Shown: positions 33,955 through 42,548, counted from the stretch's first letter. The stretch: 64,000 nt of DNA from Vulcanimicrobiota bacterium (GCA_027459645.1 DAIDHQ010000030.1:225493-289492), one strand, 5' to 3'. Notes: generated by a model from the letters alone, not told the origin. Made by a program: numbers and translations.

Positions 33955-34607
33955 TTGTCACCCGCCAACGGCGTAAGCCGTTTCCTTGGCGCCGTTTGAT
34001 TCTGCCGCTGGTCGCACTCGCGCTCGTCGCGTTTGCACTGGTATGGCAGCCGTCGCGAAACTTTATCGCGAGCGGACCGCTCGCCCCGGTGTGGCGTTCG
34101 ACGGCGCCGGCGGTCTCGACGATCGCCCAACCGTTCCATTTTGCAGCGCAAAACCAAATCATCACCGAGCGAAACGCGCGGATTCTCGCGCTCCAGAACC
34201 AACTCGCGGCGCTGCAGAAACAGGATGCCGCAAAAGACAAGACGATCTCGAACCTAAAGACGCAGTTGCAGCAGATGCAGCTTCAGGCAACGCAAGCTGC
34301 GCCGCAACCGTCGGCAGCGCCCGGGAAAATCGCGAGCGCCGGCGGTGCGTCGAGCGCGCTCGCGACCTCCGGTTCGGCTGCGAACGACCTGGCCGCCGGT
34401 GCGACGCCCGACATGCGCAGAACCGCGCAATATTGGGCGAACATGGAGCCCTCGAACGCAGCGAAGGTCATCGAAAAATTGCCGATCGGCTATAGCGCGC
34501 GCATTCTCGCGCTGATGTCGCCCGACGCCGTCGGTTCGATTCTCGATGCGTTGCCGGCCGCGTATGCTGCGAAGCTCACGCAGGATCATCCCGAACTGAG
34601 AAAGTAA
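33951..34607 (+). CDS. MotE-like (YlxF) flagellar protein
   Basis: A 218-residue protein. It has a basic N-terminus, one membrane segment (about 17-33), and a coiled coil (about 68-112). After an Ala/Ser-rich linker, the C-terminal domain (about 150-218) contains YWANMEPSNAAKVIEKL and ARILALMSPDAVGSILDAL. That fold is shared by MotE and the MgtE N-domain. In other bacteria MotE stabilises MotC or the stator in the periplasm. The position after fliJ matches Firmicutes ylxF. The start is GTG overlapping the fliJ stop. Confidence 0.75.
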   Translation: MIVTRQRRKPFPWRRLILPLVALALVAFALVWQPSRNFIASGPLAPVWRSTAPAVSTIAQPFHFAAQNQIITERNARILALQNQLAALQKQDAAKDKTISNLKTQLQQMQLQATQAAPQPSAAPGKIASAGGASSALATSGSAANDLAAGATPDMRRTAQYWANMEPSNAAKVIEKLPIGYSARILALMSPDAVGSILDALPAAYAAKLTQDHPELRK

Positions 34608-34619
34608 ACGCGGGGCCAT

Positions 34620-35957
34620 TTGAGGCCCACGGTCGTTCGCTCGCTCTCGATTCCCGCCGACGTGCTCACGCCGATCGGCGCCTATCTCGCGCTCTCGCGT
34701 GCCGGTCAGTCGTGCCTGCTCGAAAGCGTCGAGCACGGCGGCAAACTCTCGCGCTATTCGTTCGTGGGTCTGGACATGGAAGACGCTCGCGCCTTCGACG
34801 CCACGCCCGATCTCTTCGACCGGATCCGCAGCTTCGTCGACGAACGCCGGCCCCCGGTCGCCGGTGATAACGCGCTGGGCGGCGCACTCGTCGTTTTTGC
34901 CTACGACGCCGCACGGCCCGATGCGATGCTCGGGCCGCGCGCTGCCGACGCACCCGCGATGCCGCCGGCGTACGTTGCCGTCCCGTCGACGTGGCTGATC
35001 TTCGACCATCTCACGCACACGCTCGTGCTCTGGGGAAGCGGCGCGGACGCCGCCGCCGTGGACCTGCGTTTGCGCGAGTATCGAGAGCGTTTGCTGCGGT
35101 GGACCGCATCGTTGCCCGGCGAGGTGCGCGCGGCGTCGCCGATGAGCGCGGGCATGGATCGCGAAGAGTATCTGGCGAAGGTCGCGCGGGTCAAGCGTCA
35201 CATTTACGACGGCGACGTCTATCAATTGCAACTCGGTATTCGGTTCTCGGCGGATCTGGAGGGAACGCCCTTCGATCTCTACCGCGCCCTGCGCCGGCGT
35301 AATCCGTCGCCCTATATGTTTTTCGTCGACACCGCATTCGGATCGCTCTTGGGCGCGTCGCCGGAATTCCTCGTGCGGCTGGAGGGACGCAATGCACGGA
35401 TTCGTCCGCTCGCGGGCACGCGATCGCGCGGAGCCGATGCGGCGAGCGACGATGCGATCGCGCGCGAATTGCTGGAGAACGAAAAGGAGCGCGCCGAGCA
35501 CGTCATGCTCGTCGATTTGGGGCGTAACGATCTGGGCATGGTCTGCGACTACGGATCCGTCGCGGTCGACGAATTGCTGCAAATCGAACGATACAGCCAC
35601 GTCATGCACATCGTTTCGGACGTCGTCGGCGCTTTGAGCGACGGCCGGGACGGCCTCGATCTCTTTCGCGCAGGCTTTCCCGCCGGAACCGTTACCGGCA
35701 CGCCGAAGGTTCGCGCGATGCAGCTAATCGACGAACTGGAACCGGTCACGCGCGGGTTTTACGCAGGCAGCATCGGCTTGTGGAAGTGGAACGGCGACTT
35801 CGATTCGTGCATCACGCTGCGCAGCATTCACGTTCAAGAGGGGCGCGCGTACTGGCAGGCGTCCGCGGGAATCGTGGCCGACAGCGATCCGCAAGCGGAG
35901 TACGAAGAAGTGCTGCACAAGACGCGCGTCGCGCGCGCGGTTCTGGGGATCGAATGA
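34620..35957 (+). CDS. trpE: Anthranilate synthase component I
   Basis: A 445-residue protein converting chorismate and ammonia/glutamine to anthranilate. The tryptophan feedback site LLES is at about 34-37, followed by SRYSFVG. The chorismate-binding half has RHIYDGDVYQLQLGIRF, GASPEFLV, RPLAGTRSRG and FPAGTVTGTPKVRAMQLI. TTG at 34620 begins 12 bases after the MotE-like stop and is the only start that keeps the full N-terminus. PabB is the main alternative, but LLES and the downstream Trp leader favour TrpE. trpG overlaps by ATGA. Confidence 0.92.
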   Translation: MRPTVVRSLSIPADVLTPIGAYLALSRAGQSCLLESVEHGGKLSRYSFVGLDMEDARAFDATPDLFDRIRSFVDERRPPVAGDNALGGALVVFAYDAARPDAMLGPRAADAPAMPPAYVAVPSTWLIFDHLTHTLVLWGSGADAAAVDLRLREYRERLLRWTASLPGEVRAASPMSAGMDREEYLAKVARVKRHIYDGDVYQLQLGIRFSADLEGTPFDLYRALRRRNPSPYMFFVDTAFGSLLGASPEFLVRLEGRNARIRPLAGTRSRGADAASDDAIARELLENEKERAEHVMLVDLGRNDLGMVCDYGSVAVDELLQIERYSHVMHIVSDVVGALSDGRDGLDLFRAGFPAGTVTGTPKVRAMQLIDELEPVTRGFYAGSIGLWKWNGDFDSCITLRSIHVQEGRAYWQASAGIVADSDPQAEYEEVLHKTRVARAVLGIE

Positions 35958-36532
35958 CGGATCTGCTCTTCGTCGACAATTACGACAGCTTTGCCTATAA
36001 CGTCGTGCATCTGCTGGCGTCGCAAGGGGCGACGCTGGAGGTCGTGCGCAGCGACGAGACGCGGGTTGCGCCGGCGCTGCTCGACGCATACCGCGGTATC
36101 GTGATCGGGCCCGGACCCGGCAACCCGTCGCAGCAGCCGCGCATGATGGCGCTGCTCGCGGCGGCGATCGAGCGCGGCGTGCCGGTGCTCGGGATTTGCC
36201 TGGGCCTGCAGGCCATCGGCGAAGCCTCCGGCGCGCGCGTGATTCATGCGCCCTCGCAAATGCATGGCAAGACCTCGCCCATCGAGCACGACGGCGACGG
36301 CCTTTTTGCCGGAATGCCCTCGCCGTTTCTCGCCACGCGCTATCATTCGCTCTGTCTGGACGAAGCGTCGCTTCCGGCGTCGCTGCGCGTGACGGCTCGC
36401 AGCCCTGACGGCGTCATTCAAGGGATCGCGCACCGCAGCGGCCGCGCCGCCGGCGTGCAGTTTCATCCCGAGTCGGTCCTCAGCGAGCACGGCGAACGGC
36501 TCGCGAAAAATTTCCTTGACATGCTGGACTGA
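35954..36532 (+). CDS. trpG: Anthranilate synthase component II (glutamine amidotransferase)
   Basis: A 192-residue class-I amidotransferase. It has FVDNYDSFAYNVVHLL (6-21), the oxyanion stretch GPGPGNP, the nucleophile Cys in GICLGLQA (about residue 81), and the His-Glu pair in QFHPESVLSEHG. It supplies ammonia to TrpE. It is coupled to trpE by ATGA. The protein may also serve PabB, which is not seen here. A Trp leader begins 21 bases after the stop. Confidence 0.94.
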   Translation: MTDLLFVDNYDSFAYNVVHLLASQGATLEVVRSDETRVAPALLDAYRGIVIGPGPGNPSQQPRMMALLAAAIERGVPVLGICLGLQAIGEASGARVIHAPSQMHGKTSPIEHDGDGLFAGMPSPFLATRYHSLCLDEASLPASLRVTARSPDGVIQGIAHRSGRAAGVQFHPESVLSEHGERLAKNFLDMLD

Positions 36533-36553
36533 CGATGGTAAGCTCCTGCAACA

Positions 36554-36646
36554 ATGACGTTACATGCTCGCGCATGGTGGTGCTGGACCCTGACCGCAGT
36601 TTCTGCCGGTGAGGCGAGCGTGCCATTGTCATTACCGCGTACGTAA
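36554..36646 (+). CDS. Tryptophan-rich leader peptide (attenuation)
   Basis: A 30-codon frame beginning MTLHARAWWCWTLTA, with Trp at positions 8, 9 and 11 and three Trp codons in four. The TAA stop falls in the loop of GCGTACG-TAA-CGTACGC (36637-36653). CCGG (36606-36609) and GGC (36613-36615) inside the frame could pair with parts of the terminator's left arm as an antiterminator. Clustered codons for the end product, followed by a strong terminator and then a first-step aromatic gene, is the classic attenuation layout. A strong Shine-Dalgarno is lacking (GGTAAG upstream). Confidence 0.8.
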   Translation: MTLHARAWWCWTLTAVSAGEASVPLSLPRT

Positions 36647-36670
36647 CGTACGCAGCGTACGAATCGACGA

Positions 36671-36700
36671 GGCCGCCCGGATTACCGGGCGGCCTTTTTT
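36671..36700 (+). terminator. Attenuator terminator before the DAHP synthase gene
   Basis: GGCCGCCCGG-ATTA-CCGGGCGGCC is a perfect 10-bp stem with a 4-base loop, followed by six T and ATTT. It lies 25 bases after the leader-peptide stop and 26 bases before aroF. Confidence 0.95.
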
Positions 36701-36725
36701 ATTTGACTTTTAGGGAGAGGGTATC

Positions 36726-37541
36726 GTGTACGAATTGGCTCGCCGCGAATCGAGTACAAACACCGTCGTCGACGTCGACGGCGTCCGGATCGGTGAGGGC
36801 TTTTGCGTCATCGCCGGCCCGTGTGCGATCGAAGACGAACTGCAGATGGAAACGGCGGCGCGCGGCGTTGCGGCGGCCGGCGCCGATCTGTTGCGCGGCG
36901 GGGCGTATAAGCCGCGCACGTCGCCGTACTCGTTTCAGGGTCTGGGCGACCGGGGCGTCGCGCTTATTGCCGCCGCAAGCCGGCGCCACCGGCTGGGCGC
37001 GGTCGTCGAAGCGCTCGACGCCGAACACGTTCCGCTCCTTGCCCGCGAGGTCGCGATGCTGCAGATCGGCGCCCGCAATATGCAAAACTTCGCGCTGATC
37101 AAGGTTGCGGCGCGGACCGGGCGCCCACTCTTACTCAAGCGGGGGCCGGCCGCCACCCTCGACGAGCTGCTCTTTGCAGCCGAGTACGCGCTGCTCGAGG
37201 GCAATCCAAACGTTGTGCTCTGCGAACGGGGGGTCCGCGGCTTCGACCCGCACACCCGCAATCTGTTCGACCTCGCGGGCGCCCTGCGGTTGAAGGAGCT
37301 CACGCATCTCCCGGTCATCGTCGATCCCAGCCACGCGACCGGGCGCCGTAGCCTGGTACCGCCGCTCGTGTTGGCGGCAGCCGCGGCCGGCTTGGACGGC
37401 GCGATCCTCGAGGTCCATCCAGAACCCGCCCGCGCCTGCTGCGACGCCGAACAGGCCCTGGACTTGGAGAGCTTCTCGGAGCTCATGAACCGCCTGGAGG
37501 CGCTACGCCCCTCTAAGGTGGCTACCGCAGCCAGCCGATGA
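36726..37541 (+). CDS. aroF: DAHP synthase, type I-beta (AroA/KDO8P-like), no regulatory domain
   Basis: A 271-residue enzyme joining phosphoenolpyruvate and erythrose-4-phosphate, the first step to aromatic amino acids. Motifs include VIAGPCAIE (28-36), GGAYKPRTSPYSFQGLG, GARNMQNF, LLLKRGPAAT and PVIVDPSHATGRR. Many relatives carry an N-terminal ferredoxin-like or ACT regulatory domain. Here only about 22 residues precede the barrel, so allosteric control is probably absent and the upstream Trp attenuator may replace it. The start is GTG with AGGGAGAGGG before it. The gene sits between trpEG and fliK. Confidence 0.93.
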   Translation: MYELARRESSTNTVVDVDGVRIGEGFCVIAGPCAIEDELQMETAARGVAAAGADLLRGGAYKPRTSPYSFQGLGDRGVALIAAASRRHRLGAVVEALDAEHVPLLAREVAMLQIGARNMQNFALIKVAARTGRPLLLKRGPAATLDELLFAAEYALLEGNPNVVLCERGVRGFDPHTRNLFDLAGALRLKELTHLPVIVDPSHATGRRSLVPPLVLAAAAAGLDGAILEVHPEPARACCDAEQALDLESFSELMNRLEALRPSKVATAASR

Positions 37542-37558
37542 AGCAGTTAGGGACTAAC

Positions 37559-37676
37559 GGCACAGTTCGTCGGGGTCCCGTGCGCATCGTGCGCACGGGG
37601 GCGCGCAGTCCCGTTTCCGCCGCACCGTGGCGGAAGGGGGACGAAGTGCCGGCGCTTCGCGCAAGGTGCGAAGCGC
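37559..37676 (+). ncRNA. Structured fliK leader, three-way-junction-like
   Basis: An outer stem, GGCAC + TTCGTC (37559-37571) with GACGAA + GTGCC (37640-37650), encloses two hairpins. These are CCCGTGCGCA-TCG-TGCGCACGGG (37577-37599) and TTCCGCC/GGCGGAA (37615-37635). GTCCC (37608-37612) could extend the second hairpin by pairing with GGGAC (37638-37642), in competition with the outer stem. A further hairpin GCGCTTCGC/GCGAAGCGC (37652-37676) followed by TTTAAAA is terminator-like. GGGAGGTG and the fliK GTG come next. This looks like an aptamer plus expression platform. It does not match the c-di-GMP-I consensus as I know it. Confidence 0.5.
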
Positions 37677-37704
37677 TTTAAAACAAGGGAGGTGAAAATA
37701 TAGA

Positions 37705-39285
37705 GTGACCCCTCTACAACTGAATATACAAGCCGTTCACGGGCCGGCGTTTAGCGCGAAGAACCTCGATTGGTTCTCGCTCTCACTCGGTGGCGTGGCG
37801 GGCGCAGGCGGAGCACTGTTTTCGAGCATCCTTGGATCGATCGATGGCGGAAACGGCGCAGCAGCGGGTTCGGCGGCCGGTACGGCCCCAAAGACGGATC
37901 CGGTTTCGCAACTGATAGCGCTCGTACAAAGCGGCGTACCGCCGTCGATGATCGCAGGCAAGATCGCTGCGCGAATCGTGGACAACCTCCAGCACAAGCT
38001 CGGAACGTTGTCGCGAACGCAGCAAGACCGAATGCGAACGTCGATCCAACGATCGGTAGAACGCGAACTCGAAGCAGCGGTTTCGAATAACTCGCCACCT
38101 CTACCAACAAGCCTCGGGCAGCAGAACGAACTCTCGGGAAATCTCTTGGACGCCATTCCGGCGAAAGACATCCCGGCCCAAGCACCAGACAAAGGAACGC
38201 CGAGCACGCTCGACGTCTCTTCGCTCGTGCGTTCGTCGATTGCCCAAGTGCTTGCATCCCTACAGCAAACGACGCCGGGTTCGTTAAGCGCGAACTCCGG
38301 TACCCTCGGCGCTCTTCAAAAGAAGGCGAACGAGCCGTCGTCGCTTCCGCTCGGTCTTGCTTCGAGCATGGCCACGCAGCCGACGGCGTCGGCTACGCCC
38401 CTGCCGCAGCACCCCGTGCCGCCAAACGCACCGCAGTCGTCGTCGCTTTTCGAAGCGCAGGCGATCGCGATGAAGAACGCACCGGATCTTCTCGCGCGCA
38501 TGCTCGTGCGCGCGTCGTCGACCGATGCCCGGATGAACGGCAACGCACTCACGGCTGCGCCGCAAACGCCGCAGATGCCGAGTGCGCCGCAAAGCCCGCA
38601 GGAACTCGCCGCGCGCTTCGAAGCCGCCATTGCAACGATCGTCAATAACGCCGTTGCTTCTGACGGATCGTCGGGCTCGTCGAACGGCCGCAGCGGCAAT
38701 CCGCTCGATCAACAGCTCTCGTCCTCACCGACGCTTTCGACGCACGACAATGCGTCGCCGGAGTTCGGTTTGGCGACGGCCGACGTTTCGTTCGCGAATC
38801 AGGTGCAGACGATCGCGCAGCACGCGCCTTTGCACGCACCCCTCGTGGACGCAAACGCCGTCATCGAGCAAATGATGAAGAGTCTCGTGATGCGCACCGA
38901 CGAGCAAGGCTCCTCGACGATCCGCCTGCACTTGCAGCCGGAGAATCTGGGAGACATGACGATGCACATCACCGTCTCCGGATCGCAGATTTCGGCCAAC
39001 GTCGTCACGGCGAACGCCGACGTGCGCAGCACGCTGCTCTCCAATCATCAGCAACTCGCCCGCTCGTTGCAGAACGCAGGATTGACCCTTTCGGGTTTTT
39101 CCGTCGACGTTTCGGGCGGTAACGCAGGTCGCGACCAAAATCGCGACCGTACGGCCGGATTCGGGCGCCGTTACGTCGTGCACGAATTGCACGGCGCGCC
39201 GACGCAAGAAACGCCGGCACTCTCCACGCTCGCGCCGTCCATCATGAACGGTTCGAACTTGGAGCTCTTCAACTACCTGGTCTAA
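37705..39285 (+). CDS. fliK: Flagellar hook-length control protein FliK
   Basis: A 526-residue protein. The long, Ser/Pro/Gln-rich, mostly disordered N-terminal part (about 1-390) serves as a ruler. The C-terminal Flg_hook domain (about 390-480) is STIRLHLQPENLGDMTMHIT, then ISANVVTANADVRSTLLSN and LSGFSVDVSGG. It measures the hook and switches export specificity through FlhB. GTG start, ribosome binding site GGGAGGTG 10 bases upstream. It heads the hook operon fliK-flgD-flgE. Confidence 0.92.
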   Translation: MTPLQLNIQAVHGPAFSAKNLDWFSLSLGGVAGAGGALFSSILGSIDGGNGAAAGSAAGTAPKTDPVSQLIALVQSGVPPSMIAGKIAARIVDNLQHKLGTLSRTQQDRMRTSIQRSVERELEAAVSNNSPPLPTSLGQQNELSGNLLDAIPAKDIPAQAPDKGTPSTLDVSSLVRSSIAQVLASLQQTTPGSLSANSGTLGALQKKANEPSSLPLGLASSMATQPTASATPLPQHPVPPNAPQSSSLFEAQAIAMKNAPDLLARMLVRASSTDARMNGNALTAAPQTPQMPSAPQSPQELAARFEAAIATIVNNAVASDGSSGSSNGRSGNPLDQQLSSSPTLSTHDNASPEFGLATADVSFANQVQTIAQHAPLHAPLVDANAVIEQMMKSLVMRTDEQGSSTIRLHLQPENLGDMTMHITVSGSQISANVVTANADVRSTLLSNHQQLARSLQNAGLTLSGFSVDVSGGNAGRDQNRDRTAGFGRRYVVHELHGAPTQETPALSTLAPSIMNGSNLELFNYLV

Positions 39286-39299
39286 GAAAGAGGAACGTT

Positions 39300-39902
39300 A
39301 TGCCTTCGGCATTCGTAGCTGGGACCGCCCCGCAGTCGGTCAGTTCGCTGACCACGCCGCCGTCGACCTCGTCGACGACGACGCCTAACAATGCGGCCGT
39401 CGATCCCAACATGTTTCTCACGTTGTTGACCACGGAATTGCAGAATCAGGATCCGACGCAGCCGCAAGACCCGACGCAATCGGTCTCGCAGCTCGCGCAG
39501 TTCTCGGCGCTGCAGTACCAACAGCAGCTCGCGTCGTCGTTCGCGGCGTTCCAGAGCAACTTCGGCATCATGCAAGCGGCTTCGCTCATCGGCAAGACCG
39601 CGACCGTGGACGTCGGAAGCTCGACGAATGCATCGGGCAACGGCTCGACCGTGACGGGCACCATCAACTCGATCACCGTGCAGAACGGACAACCGTACTT
39701 CACGATGACCGACAGTAACGGGAAAGTCTACACGGATAACAACGGCAACCCGCTGCTCTTTTCGACGTCGGAGATCACCGGCATCGGAACGGGTACCGCG
39801 GGCAGCACCGGTACGAGCCCCGGTACGGGCACCGGCGTCGGCACGTCGCCGACGACCAATTCGCCCGCGGCGCCCGGAACCGGAGTCTCGCCGGGCGGCT
39901 AA
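39300..39902 (+). CDS. flgD: Flagellar hook cap/assembly protein FlgD
   Basis: A 200-residue protein. The conserved N-terminal segment FLTLLTTELQNQDPTQPQDP (about 39-58) and SVSQLAQFSALQ are diagnostic of FlgD. The middle has SLIGKTATVDVG. The C-terminus (about 162-200) is a low-complexity Gly-Thr-Ser-Pro tail in place of the usual folded Ig-like end. It caps the growing hook and is shed before filament assembly. It is between fliK and the TIGR02530-like gene, as in other hook operons. Confidence 0.92.
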   Translation: MPSAFVAGTAPQSVSSLTTPPSTSSTTTPNNAAVDPNMFLTLLTTELQNQDPTQPQDPTQSVSQLAQFSALQYQQQLASSFAAFQSNFGIMQAASLIGKTATVDVGSSTNASGNGSTVTGTINSITVQNGQPYFTMTDSNGKVYTDNNGNPLLFSTSEITGIGTGTAGSTGTSPGTGTGVGTSPTTNSPAAPGTGVSPGG

Positions 39903-39905
39903 CGC

Positions 39906-40331
39906 ATGGACAACAACAACGAGATCAATCGGATATCGCAACCCGGGATTATTCCGGGCCCAGGGCCGCGTCCGGCCGGACGCCCCGTCGATATTCCGCC
40001 GGCCGGTGCTCCGAGCTTCCGTTCGGTTCTCGATGCCGCATCAGCGACGCAGCCTGCTGCGCCCGCGAACGGCGTGGAACCGCTCAAGTTCTCGGCGCAC
40101 GCCATGCAGCGTTTGCAATCGCGCAACATTAGCTTGACGTCGGACGACGTCAGCCGAATGAACGCGATGGCGGATAAGGCCGCTGCAAAAGGTGCGAAAA
40201 ACTCGCTCTTCATCGTTCGCGACGTCGCAATGGTGGTGAGCATCAAGAATCGCACCGTGATCACCGCCGTCGATTCGGATTCGATGAAAGAGAACGTCTT
40301 CACGAACATCGATTCGGCCGCGATTATTTAA
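39906..40331 (+). CDS. Flagellar operon protein, TIGR02530-like
   Basis: A 141-residue protein. After a Pro/Gly-rich N-terminus, residues about 60-141 carry the family pattern: KFSAHAMQRLQSRNISLTSD, then A-x-KAAAKGAKNSLFIV, VVSIKNRTVITAVD and ENVFTNIDSAAII. This family occurs between flgD and flgE in many bacteria and is possibly a hook-assembly regulator; its role is not established. It starts 3 bases after the flgD stop. Confidence 0.88.
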   Translation: MDNNNEINRISQPGIIPGPGPRPAGRPVDIPPAGAPSFRSVLDAASATQPAAPANGVEPLKFSAHAMQRLQSRNISLTSDDVSRMNAMADKAAAKGAKNSLFIVRDVAMVVSIKNRTVITAVDSDSMKENVFTNIDSAAII

Positions 40332-40424
40332 TACCACAAAACAACTCAACCGGGGCGGACCGCATGCGGAGCCTCGGCGCGACGCGGAAAGATTGAAGCG
40401 TCGCGATCCATGTGAGGTCACTAC

Positions 40425-42278
40425 ATGGCGTTCAATGCACTGTTCACGGGCATATCCGGTCTCGATTCGTATCAGAGCTGGATCGACATGCTCTCGAACA
40501 ATATCGCCAACACGGCGACGGTCGGCTTTAAGGGCCAACGGATGACCTTCGCCGATCAGTTCTATCAGGAAATGCAAGCGCCGTCGGGTGCTTCCAACAC
40601 CCGCGGTGGTACCAATCCGCAAGACATGGGCCTTGGCGTCAAGGTTAACTCGGTCGATACGATGTTCGCGCAGGGCGGACTCGAGACGACGGGCGTGAAC
40701 ACCGATCTCGCGCTCAGCGGCGATGGGTTCTTCATCATGCGCAACGTCGACGGCTCGAGTGCACCGGTCTATACCCGCGACGGCGCGTTCCAGTTCAACT
40801 CCAACGGTCTGCTGTGGGATCCGGCCTCGGGTCTTGCGGTGCAAGGCTACATGGCCGATCAAACCGGAGCGATCACCAACACCGGTACGCCCGGCGACAT
40901 CAACATCCCGGTCGGGCTCGCCGAGCAGGCGACCGCGACGGGTTCCGGCGTCAAAACCGGCCCCGCCCTCAACGATCAGGTCTTCGATATGTCGATGGGC
41001 GGCAATCTGGATCAGACCCAATGGTCGCAGCAATTCCTCAACGCCGTCGGCGCGTCGATCAATCCCGGTAAACCGACGACGATCTCGACGACGATCTACG
41101 ACTCGCTCGGTAACGCGCATCAGGCGAACATCACCTACACCCCCGACGCCGCCGGTTCGACGGCGGCAACGGTGGCAAGTGCGGGCGCGGCCGATACGGC
41201 AGGCCCTCCGACCGTGAATACGGCGACCAGTCAAAACGACACGATCACCATCACCGCCAATGCCACCGGTACGTCTGCGACGATCACCGACACGCTCGGC
41301 AACACCCAGACGGCTACGCCGGGATCGACGGTGACGATGGGGGGAGCGACGTTTACGCTCGCAAGTCCCACCATGCCGGCCAACGGCATTCAAACGATCA
41401 CCGTTACCTCGGCAACGAACGGTCTTCCGGCGACCGTGCAAAACGCGCAGGGTACGGCGGCATCGGTCGGATCGCGCTGGAAGGTCAGCGTCTCGTTCAC
41501 CGACGGCACGCAGTTCGCAACGATCGCCACGCCGGGTTCCATCGGCCCCGGCGGCGCGGTGACGGCTCCGACCTTCGGGACGGGCTCGAGCGGTACGGTC
41601 GGGTATCTGTACTTCGATAAGAACGGCCAGTTCATCAACACGTCGTCGATCGAGACGGTCGCCAACGGCCAATCCATCCTGCCCGCCGATGCGACGTATC
41701 TGCACTCGGCCGGCGGAACCGCACCGAACACCAACCAGGGCAATCAGCTCAACGTCACCGTCTGGGGACCGGGCGTCGGCAATCCGTCGAGCGCACCGAC
41801 CGCCGGAGGCGGCGCACCGACGCCGGGACCGATCGCGCTCGACTTCTCGAAGAACGCGAGCCTTGCCGGCAATTACACCGCGAACGTTCTCTCGCAGAAC
41901 GGCTATGCGGCGGGAACGCTCTCGAACGTCACGATCGGTCAGGACGGCACCATCAACGGCTCGTTCACGAACGGCCAGACGAAGGTGCTCGCGCAGATCG
42001 CCCTTGCGACGTTCCAAAACGAGGGCGGCCTCCAGCGGCTCGGCGGCAACCAATTTGCCGCATCGACCGCTTCGGGTCTGCCGCTCCTCGGCTTCGGCAC
42101 GCAAGGACGGTTCGGCAACATTATCGCCGGATCGCTCGAGCAGTCGAACGTCGATTTGGCGGATCAGTTCACGAAGCTCATCGTAGCGCAGCGCGCGTTC
42201 GAAGCGAACTCGCGCGGCATCACGACGGCCGACCAGAACCTGATCACGCTGATCAACCTCCGCGCCAGCGAGAATTAA
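40425..42278 (+). CDS. flgE: Flagellar hook protein FlgE
   Basis: A 617-residue protein. The N-terminal D0 helix includes FTGISGLDSYQSWIDMLSNN and IANTATVGFKGQR. The D1 region has FDLALSGDGFFIM-like LALSGDGFFIMRN and YTRDGAFQFNSNGLL. The central part is Thr/Ala/Gly-rich variable sequence. The C-terminal D0 helix is SNVDLADQFTKLIVAQRAF, then GITTADQNLITLINLR. It builds the hook. The 93-base gap before it holds a CGCGACGC/GCGTCGCG hairpin (40378-40405) and GAGGT ahead of the ATG. Confidence 0.95.
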   Translation: MAFNALFTGISGLDSYQSWIDMLSNNIANTATVGFKGQRMTFADQFYQEMQAPSGASNTRGGTNPQDMGLGVKVNSVDTMFAQGGLETTGVNTDLALSGDGFFIMRNVDGSSAPVYTRDGAFQFNSNGLLWDPASGLAVQGYMADQTGAITNTGTPGDINIPVGLAEQATATGSGVKTGPALNDQVFDMSMGGNLDQTQWSQQFLNAVGASINPGKPTTISTTIYDSLGNAHQANITYTPDAAGSTAATVASAGAADTAGPPTVNTATSQNDTITITANATGTSATITDTLGNTQTATPGSTVTMGGATFTLASPTMPANGIQTITVTSATNGLPATVQNAQGTAASVGSRWKVSVSFTDGTQFATIATPGSIGPGGAVTAPTFGTGSSGTVGYLYFDKNGQFINTSSIETVANGQSILPADATYLHSAGGTAPNTNQGNQLNVTVWGPGVGNPSSAPTAGGGAPTPGPIALDFSKNASLAGNYTANVLSQNGYAAGTLSNVTIGQDGTINGSFTNGQTKVLAQIALATFQNEGGLQRLGGNQFAASTASGLPLLGFGTQGRFGNIIAGSLEQSNVDLADQFTKLIVAQRAFEANSRGITTADQNLITLINLRASEN

Positions 42279-42344
42279 TCTCTAGCTAGAGCGGGGCCGG
42301 GGCGGCGGAACGGAGGCTGCCGCCCCAAAATCCAGGAGTATGAA

Positions 42345-42548
42345 GTGATCCAACTGACGCGTCTGAACGGGCATCCGGTCATGGTAAATTCGGACCTCAT
42401 CGAACAGATCGAAGAGACGCCCGATACGGTCGTTACGCTCACGTCGGGAAACCGCCTGATCGTGCGCGACAGCATGGCCGACGTCCAGCGAAAAATCATC
42501 GAATTCAAGAGGAAGATCTACGGGCCGGCTGAAGGCAACGAAAAATAG
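42345..42548 (+). CDS. flbD: FlbD family flagellar protein (SwrD-like)
   Basis: A 67-residue protein beginning MIQLTRLNGHPVMVNSDLIE, followed by TPDTVVTLTSGNRLIVRDS, the FlbD/SwrD pattern. SwrD increases motor torque in Bacillus; here it stands before motAB, which fits that role. GTG start with CAGGAG upstream. The 66-base gap before it contains the palindrome CTCTAGCTAGAG (42280-42291) and a GGGGCGGC/GCCGCCCC stem (42299-42326). Confidence 0.92.
   Translation: MIQLTRLNGHPVMVNSDLIEQIEETPDTVVTLTSGNRLIVRDSMADVQRKIIEFKRKIYGPAEGNEK

Noticed and set aside
37559..37676. c-di-GMP-I (GEMM) riboswitch
   Set aside because: The conserved GCACAGGGCAAACC-type and tetraloop-receptor segments are absent; only the general layout is riboswitch-like.
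40041..42104. 687-residue minus-strand frame
   Set aside because: Antisense to flgE, Arg-rich low-complexity translation, no motif.
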